Origin: Alphaproteobacteria bacterium
GTDB lineage: Bacteria; Pseudomonadota; Alphaproteobacteria; Caulobacterales; Hyphomonadaceae
Length of the DNA: 56,433 nucleotides
NCBI GenBank assembly: GCA_016125405.1
Contig: WGLW01000013.1
Span: 1 to 56,433 of the forward strand
Direction: 5' to 3'
The notes under the pieces were generated by a model, which had not been told where the DNA came from, ran no database searches, and worked only from the letters and a program-made list of their open reading frames with translations. Numbering within the stretch: position 1 is the stretch's first letter; every line of letters begins with the position of its first letter. The position numbers were made by a program, and so were the translations under genes. Shown one piece after another: positions 51,286 to 56,433 of the stretch.

Positions 51286-51951
51286 TTGGACGCTGCGCTG
51301 TCGCTTCAAGATGTCTACCTCACTTTGCCGGCGACATCCGGGCCGGTGGACATTCTCAAGGGCGTCAGTTTTTCCGCCATGCCGGGCGAAAGCGTGGCCA
51401 TTGTCGGGCCGTCGGGATCGGGCAAGTCGTCGCTGATTTCTGTCGCCTCGGGCATTGAACGGGCGACGAAAGGCGAGGTGAAACTGCTCGGGACCAGCCT
51501 CGCAGGAAAAAGCGAGGATGCGCTGGCGCGGCTGAGGCGCGGGCGCGTGAGCCTGGTGTTCCAGTCCTTCCATCTGCTGCAGACCATGACCGCCTACGAC
51601 AATGTGCGCGCGCCGCTGGAAATCGCAGGCGTCGGCGACGTCGACCGGCTGGCCGCCTCGGGTCTTGATGCGGTGGGATTGTCGGGACGTATGGATCACT
51701 ATCCCGGACAGCTTTCCGGCGGCGAACGGCAACGCGTGGCGGTGGCGCGGGCGCTGGCCAGCAATCCGCAGATCGTCTTCGCGGACGAACCGACCGGCAA
51801 TCTCGATCGCGCCTCGGGAACGATGGTCGCCGACATGCTGTTTGCGATCGCACGCGACCGCAACGCAACACTGATTGTCGTCACCCACGACATGGACCTG
51901 GCGAAACGCGCAGACCGCATCGTCGAGATGGACGACGGGCGCATCAAGTGA
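51286..51951 (+). CDS. ABC transporter ATP-binding protein (YbbA/LolD-like)
   Basis: 221 aa from TTG 51286. Walker A GPSGSGKSS (41-49), Q-loop LVFQSFHLL, signature LSGGERQRVAVARAL, Walker B IVFADEPTGNLD and switch His in VVTHDMDLAKRAD. It belongs to the MacB/LolD-type (type VII) ABC class. It is translationally coupled (GTGA) to the permease gene, and divergent from tesA. Confidence 0.94.
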   Translation: MDAALSLQDVYLTLPATSGPVDILKGVSFSAMPGESVAIVGPSGSGKSSLISVASGIERATKGEVKLLGTSLAGKSEDALARLRRGRVSLVFQSFHLLQTMTAYDNVRAPLEIAGVGDVDRLAASGLDAVGLSGRMDHYPGQLSGGERQRVAVARALASNPQIVFADEPTGNLDRASGTMVADMLFAIARDRNATLIVVTHDMDLAKRADRIVEMDDGRIK

Positions 51952-54506
51952 GCGAAGCCGCTGTCCGATCCAATTCAACCGCCCGCGCCTGGTTGAGGAT
52001 TGCACGGCGCGAGCTGGCGGGCGGTGTTGGCGGGTTCTGGATCTATCTCGCATGCCTTGCTCTCGGCGCGTGGGCGATCGCGGCCTCGGGATCGGTGACG
52101 ACGGCTTTCAATGCCGGCCTTACCGGCCAGTCGCACATGCTGCTGGGCGGCGATGCGGCGCTCAACCTCTCCCAGCGCGAGGCGACGCCCGAGGAGCTGG
52201 CATGGATGGCCAAGCGCGCCTTGCCCGGGAAGATCTCACAGACCGCCGGCGTCGACATGATGGGCCGCGAAGGCGACATCATCCGTCAGGTGGATGTGCG
52301 CGGCGTCGATCATGCGTTTCCGTTGCTCGGCGCCATCGGGCTGGCGACGGGGTCGCCCGGCGTTGCGGATGCGCTGGCGAAACGCGACGGGGTGTGGGGC
52401 ATCCTCGCCAGTCCGAAATTCGTGTCCGACTTCAAGGTGAAGCCCGGCGACCGGATTACGCTCGGCGACAAGACCGTTGAGGTGCGCGCCTTTCTGGCGA
52501 GCGAACCGGACCGTCTGTCGAACGCCAACGAGTTCCAGCCGCGCGCGCTCATCTCCACCGACGCGCTGCGCGAATGGGGGCAACTCGACCAGGGCCGTCT
52601 CTACCGCACGACCTACCGCCTGTTGCTGAAGCCGGGCGAGGCGCCGCACTTCGAGGCGGACGTCAACGCCGCGTGGGGCGAAGCCGGCATGCGCTATGTC
52701 GGGCCGCAGGACGCCGTGGATGGTCTGCGCCGGCTGCTCGACATGATGAATACCTTCACGTCGGTGATCGGCATCGCGGCGCTTGTGGCGGGCGGCGTCG
52801 GCGTCAGCCAGGCGACCACGTCGTTTCTGGACTCCCGCGTGGAGTCCATCGCCGCGCTCAAGGCGCTGGGCGCGGATGCCGGCACGATCCGCGCAGCCTA
52901 CGCCCTGCAGCTGGGGGCGCTGGCGGCGCTGGGGTCTGCGGTCGGCGTGGCGCTGGGATCGCTGTCGCCATGGCTTCTCGATCTTACGGTGGGCGACCGG
53001 ATTCCCCTGCCGAGCGTGCTGGCCTTCTATCCTTTGCCGCTGCTGAAGGCGTTCGTGCTTGGCCTGCTGGCGGCGGTGATGTTCGCCTCGCCGGCTCTGG
53101 GCCGTGCGCGGGCGACGCCGCCGGCGGCGCTCTTCCGGAGCCTCGGCGAAAACATGGGCAAGGCGCCCTGGGTCGAACGGGTCGTGGCGATGCTTGCGGG
53201 GCTAGGTCTTGTTCTGGTCGCGACGCTGGGTTCGGAGCGGCCATGGATGGTGATCGGGCTGCTGGCCGGGGCCGGCGTCGCCTGGGGCGTGCTGATGGGC
53301 GCCGCGCTGCTGATCAAGCGGCTCGCCCGCAGCGCCTCCCGCAGATCGAGAGGATATGTGCGGCTGGCGCTGGCCAGCCTGGGTGGGCCGGGCTCGCTGG
53401 CGCCCACGGTGGCGCCGGCGCTGGGACTTGGACTGTCTCTTCTGACTTTGGTCGCGGTGATCCAGACAAATGTTCTTGGACAGATCCGCGATACCGCGCC
53501 GGCCAATGCGCCTTCGCTGATCTTCCGGCAGATCCCGCATGAGGACGTGAAGGAATTCGATGCACTGATGAAGTCGATGGGCGTCGATACCGCCAATCCC
53601 GACGTCTATCGCCGCGCCCCATTCATTCTCGGTCGAGTGATTTCGCTGAAGGGCCAGACGCTGACCGAAAACAATGTCGCCGACTCCGAACGCTGGGTCA
53701 CGCGGGGCGAGACGGGCATGACCTTTATCGGGCCCAAGCCGCCGGAGGCGGATGTCCGGTCCGGCAAGTGGTGGCCGGCCGACTACTCTGGTCCGTTGCT
53801 GGTGTCGGTGGAGGAGGGCGTCGCCAAGGGGCTGGACCTCAAGGTGGGCGACACGATGGGCTTCCGCATCTTCGGCCGCGACCTCGACGCCCGGGTCGCC
53901 TCGATCCGTCGCGTCGACTGGGGCGGCTTCGGGGCCAACATGCCCTTCATCCTGTCGCCCGGCACGCTGGAGGCGGCCAAGCCATTCCATACCGCGATCC
54001 TGAAAGTGCCGCCGGACCGCGAGGACCCGATCATCGCGAAGGTCGCCGACGGGTGGCCGGGCGTGCTGGTCTTTCCGTTGCGCCGCACGCTGGAGACGGC
54101 GGCCGATCTGCTGGATCAGATTTCACTGGTGGTGATCGTGCTCGCCAGCGTGGTGACGCTCGCCGGAATACTGGTCCTGTTCGGCGCCTTCGCAGCCGCA
54201 GCAAGAAAGCGCCGCCGCGAGTCCGCGCTGCTGAAGACGTTTGGAGCCTCGCGCCCGGCCATCCTTGCACTCTATGCTTTTGAATTCGCCCTCGCCGGCC
54301 TGGCCGCTGCGATACTCGGGGCGGGAATGGGCGTGCTTGCGGCTCACCCCATTGTGATAAACGTCATTGAGGCGAAGTGGCGCTTCGCTTTCGGTCCGGT
54401 GCTGACAGTTGCGTCAATTGCCGTCATTTCGGCGGCGGCGGGCGGCGTCGCGGTCGGATGGGCGACTTTGTCCCACCGTCCAGCGCGCGTCTTGCGCTCG
54501 GCCTGA
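51948..54506 (+). CDS. ABC transporter permease (YbbP/FtsX-like, two FtsX domains)
   Basis: 852 aa from GTG 51948. An N-terminal helix, a periplasmic domain (about 60-250), an FtsX block of three helices (about 265-390), two further helices, a second periplasmic domain (about 510-690) and a final FtsX block (about 715-850, LVVIVLASVVTLAGILVLFG). Typical YbbP/MacB-like mechanotransmission permease with duplicated units. With the ATPase and TesA it may extract or process lipids or lipid-linked products; this is family knowledge, not proven here. Confidence 0.9.
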   Translation: MSEAAVRSNSTARAWLRIARRELAGGVGGFWIYLACLALGAWAIAASGSVTTAFNAGLTGQSHMLLGGDAALNLSQREATPEELAWMAKRALPGKISQTAGVDMMGREGDIIRQVDVRGVDHAFPLLGAIGLATGSPGVADALAKRDGVWGILASPKFVSDFKVKPGDRITLGDKTVEVRAFLASEPDRLSNANEFQPRALISTDALREWGQLDQGRLYRTTYRLLLKPGEAPHFEADVNAAWGEAGMRYVGPQDAVDGLRRLLDMMNTFTSVIGIAALVAGGVGVSQATTSFLDSRVESIAALKALGADAGTIRAAYALQLGALAALGSAVGVALGSLSPWLLDLTVGDRIPLPSVLAFYPLPLLKAFVLGLLAAVMFASPALGRARATPPAALFRSLGENMGKAPWVERVVAMLAGLGLVLVATLGSERPWMVIGLLAGAGVAWGVLMGAALLIKRLARSASRRSRGYVRLALASLGGPGSLAPTVAPALGLGLSLLTLVAVIQTNVLGQIRDTAPANAPSLIFRQIPHEDVKEFDALMKSMGVDTANPDVYRRAPFILGRVISLKGQTLTENNVADSERWVTRGETGMTFIGPKPPEADVRSGKWWPADYSGPLLVSVEEGVAKGLDLKVGDTMGFRIFGRDLDARVASIRRVDWGGFGANMPFILSPGTLEAAKPFHTAILKVPPDREDPIIAKVADGWPGVLVFPLRRTLETAADLLDQISLVVIVLASVVTLAGILVLFGAFAAAARKRRRESALLKTFGASRPAILALYAFEFALAGLAAAILGAGMGVLAAHPIVINVIEAKWRFAFGPVLTVASIAVISAAAGGVAVGWATLSHRPARVLRSA

Positions 54507-54645
54507 ACGTCGGTATGTTCCTCCCGCAGCGTCGGCCCGACGCACGCCTCGGCTGTCCGACGATCGCCCATAAATTTCAGGCGACGGAAACGGAAACACT
54601 CGGACGAGGACGTTTCTGCAGGTGTTGGGCGCACGGGGAGGATAT

Positions 54646-55581
54646 ATGAAGAAGCTTGTTTCGATTTGTGTGCTGGCTGTGGCGTTGGCCGCGTGTCAGC
54701 AAACGGGGGGCGCCGGTGCGCCCGCCAAGGAAGCCGCGGCGCCCATGCCAACGACCGGGGCGATGAAGCCCTACGTCGCGCCGCGCGGTCCGGACGGGGT
54801 CCATCCCGATCTGAACGGCGTGTGGCAGGTGATGAACGTCGCCAACTATAACATCGAGGCGCATCCGGCTCAGTCCGCGATGCAGCTGCGCCCGGGTCCG
54901 TATGTCCCGGTTCCCGCCGCCAGCGTTGTTGCCCTTGGCGCCGTTGGCGCCGTGCCGGCCGGCATTGGCATCGTGCAGGGTGACGGAAAAATCCCGTACA
55001 CCGCGGATGCCGAGAAAATCCGCGACGAGAACCGCGCCGACTGGATCAACCGCGATCCCGAGATCAAGTGCTACCTGCCGGGCGTTCCGCGCGCCAACTA
55101 CATGCAGCTGCCCTTCCAGATCTTCCAGTCGGACAGCGCCTTCTTCATCGCGTATGAATATGCGGGCGCCGTTCGCAACGTCTTCCTGAAAGATCCGGGC
55201 GAAGCTCCGATCGACAGCTGGATGGGTCAGTCCTTCGGTCACTGGGATGGCGACACGTTCGTCGTCGAGGTGACCGGTCTCAACGACTCGACCTGGTTCG
55301 ACCGCGCCGGCAACTTCCACTCCGACCAGATCAAGGTCACCGAGCGCTGGACGCCGACAAGCGACCTGACCATGCGCTATGAGGCCACGATTGAGGATCC
55401 GGCCACCTTCACCAAGCCGTGGAAGATCGCCTTCAACCTCTACAAGCACGTTGGCGAAGACGCCCAGCTGCAGCAGTTCAAGTGCGTCGAGTTCGTCGAA
55501 GAACTGATGTACGGCCATCTGCGCAAAAACCCGCTGCCGGGTCCGGCGCTCGAAAAGAGCAAGGAGCTCGGCAAGGAATAG
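54646..55581 (+). CDS. Exported lipoprotein of the DUF6152 neighbourhood
   Basis: 311 aa from ATG 54646. Lipobox LAAC (VLAVALAACQ), a short linker, then conserved stretches HPDLNGVWQVMN, KCYLPGVPRANYM, FQIFQSDSAFFIAYEYAGA, and GHWDGDTFVVEVTGLND with STWFDRAGNFHSDQIKVTER. The same 'WDGDTLVV...TWFDRAGN' pattern recurs in proteins encoded next to DUF6152 genes, often in several copies. Function unknown; possibly part of a periplasmic binding or degradation system. Confidence 0.8.
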   Translation: MKKLVSICVLAVALAACQQTGGAGAPAKEAAAPMPTTGAMKPYVAPRGPDGVHPDLNGVWQVMNVANYNIEAHPAQSAMQLRPGPYVPVPAASVVALGAVGAVPAGIGIVQGDGKIPYTADAEKIRDENRADWINRDPEIKCYLPGVPRANYMQLPFQIFQSDSAFFIAYEYAGAVRNVFLKDPGEAPIDSWMGQSFGHWDGDTFVVEVTGLNDSTWFDRAGNFHSDQIKVTERWTPTSDLTMRYEATIEDPATFTKPWKIAFNLYKHVGEDAQLQQFKCVEFVEELMYGHLRKNPLPGPALEKSKELGKE

Positions 55582-55589
55582 ACCGCTCA

Positions 55590-55624
55590 GGCGGCCAGCC
55601 GGCGCTTGGGGCTGGCTGGCCGCC
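55590..55624 (+). terminator. Strong hairpin after the lipoprotein gene
   Basis: GGCGGCCAGCC (55590-55600) and GGCTGGCCGCC (55614-55624) pair perfectly over 11 bp around a 13-base loop, 9 bases after the stop. No T-run follows. The remaining 300 bases to 55932 contain no gene I can support. Confidence 0.6.
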
Positions 55625-55932
55625 GACGGGCCTGATTGCGAGGCGTCGCCTAACGTTCTCGTGAACAGGTCCTGTGCGGACGTCATGTCAAAGCCGGCGG
55701 GTGACCGTGTAGGCTTGGATCTGACGGGGGTTTCGGGACGGATGACGGGCGGCGGTTTTAGCAGTGACCGCGGTCCGGGAGACAGCAAAGCCTCTTGATG
55801 ATCGGGATTTCTCCGATCTAATGGAGGGGAAAATTTGGCAAGGTCCAGACGGGGACGTACCGGGCTTCCGGGCAGGATCCGCGAGGCAAGCGTCGCAGGC
55901 CCATCCGGGCAGGCGCGTTCAGGAGGAAGAGA

Positions 55933-56433
55933 ATGAACAGGAAAATCCGCTACGCGCTGATGGCCGCGGCGGCTGGCCTCGTCGGCGCCGCCGGAGTGGG
56001 CGGCGCGGCTTATGCTCACCACGCCTTTGCGGCGGAGTTCGACGCCAACGCGCCGGTGCTGCTGAAAGGCACGGTCGTGACCGTCGAGTGGGTCAACCCG
56101 CACACCTGGATCCACATCAAGGTTCCGGACACCGACGAACACGGCAAGCCGAAGCCCGGCTCGACAATCAACTGGCAGGTCGAGGGCGGCACGCCCAACA
56201 CGCTGCTGCGCACCGGCATCAACAAGAAGTCGCTGCCGATCGGAACGGAAATCGTCGTGCGCGGCTACCAGTCGAAAGACGCGCTCTGCGAAATCTCGCC
56301 GAAAACCCACGTCCGCACCTGCAAGGCCAACGGCCGTGACATCACCTTCCCGAACGGCTGCAAACTGTTCGTGGGCTCCTCGGGAACCGGCGCGCCGCGC
56401 GATGGCGCCGACTCCTCCGAAGGCGGTCAGGAA
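55933..56433 (+). CDS. DUF6152 family protein (cut by window end)
   Basis: At least 167 aa; no stop before 56433. Signal peptide (YALMAAAAGLVGAAGVGGAA ending AYA), then the DUF6152 signature HHAFAAEFDANAPVLLKGTV and VEWVNPHTWIHIKVPD, followed by a variable part with two Cys. GGAGGAAGA precedes ATG 55933. The domain is small and beta-rich and usually periplasmic; function unknown. Its neighbour upstream is the typical companion gene. Confidence 0.88.
   Translation, partial: MNRKIRYALMAAAAGLVGAAGVGGAAYAHHAFAAEFDANAPVLLKGTVVTVEWVNPHTWIHIKVPDTDEHGKPKPGSTINWQVEGGTPNTLLRTGINKKSLPIGTEIVVRGYQSKDALCEISPKTHVRTCKANGRDITFPNGCKLFVGSSGTGAPRDGADSSEGGQE

Noticed and set aside
55764-56339. Plus-strand frame of 191 codons overlapping DUF6152
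   Set aside because: DUF6152 is in another frame with signal peptide and conserved signature; this frame is low-complexity.

Overview
The window is a GC-rich alphaproteobacterial chromosome segment. A Caulobacterales/Hyphomonadaceae-type origin is suggested by a GapR/DUF2312 gene, a three-gene pntA-pntAb-pntB transhydrogenase preceded by an aa3-type COX IV-like gene, an UrcA-family protein, a DUF6152 protein and an EcfG-type stress promoter. No rRNA or CRISPR array is present; one tRNA-Ser(GGA) lies at 25744-25833. Species cannot be named from this sequence alone.

Layout. (1) 1-5072: IS remnants, then a compact extracytoplasmic-function sigma factor locus: a secreted subtilisin-like protease (minus) facing sigma factor, anti-sigma factor, a small protein and a glycine-rich exported protein. 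Three sites match GGAAT-N16-CGTC exactly: one before the protease, one before the sigma gene and one before the glycine-rich gene. I read these as a self-contained regulon. (2) 5073-22000: an accessory region full of decayed mobile DNA (IS3 orfB and orfA pieces, a serine recombinase fused in frame to an IS6-family transposase, two copies of a diverged non-coding repeat). Between these lie a fused PabB-PabC gene, folE, a BLUF blue-light receptor, an Hsp20, a ManA-like cupin protein, an Fe-S type (6-4) photolyase/cryptochrome with an overlapping broken SDR gene, and a second cluster of aldo/keto reductase, SsuD/SmoC-like flavin monooxygenase, MFS transporter and Gfo/Idh/MocA oxidoreductase. The photolyase has a TGATCC-N18-TAAGCA promoter of the RpoE/ChrR singlet-oxygen type. 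(3) 22061-25300: small membrane proteins and two XRE-type regulators with clear palindromic operators. (4) 25744-56433: mostly core genome: tRNA-Ser, msrA, opgH-opgG, a DPP IV-like peptidase, an MFS transporter, a lytic transglycosylase, rpmJ, gapR, a C13 peptidase, a methyltransferase, the pnt operon, a c-heme/PQQ lipoprotein, a DUF3089 lipoprotein, the tesA/ABC exporter pair and a DUF6152 locus running off the end.

The most promising items for follow-up are the three-promoter sigma/protease/glycine-rich regulon, the light-stress gene set with its RpoE-like promoters and possible small RNA, and the candidate sulfonate or sulfosugar cluster at 16971-21412. All functional readings come from visible motifs and family knowledge; no searches were run.
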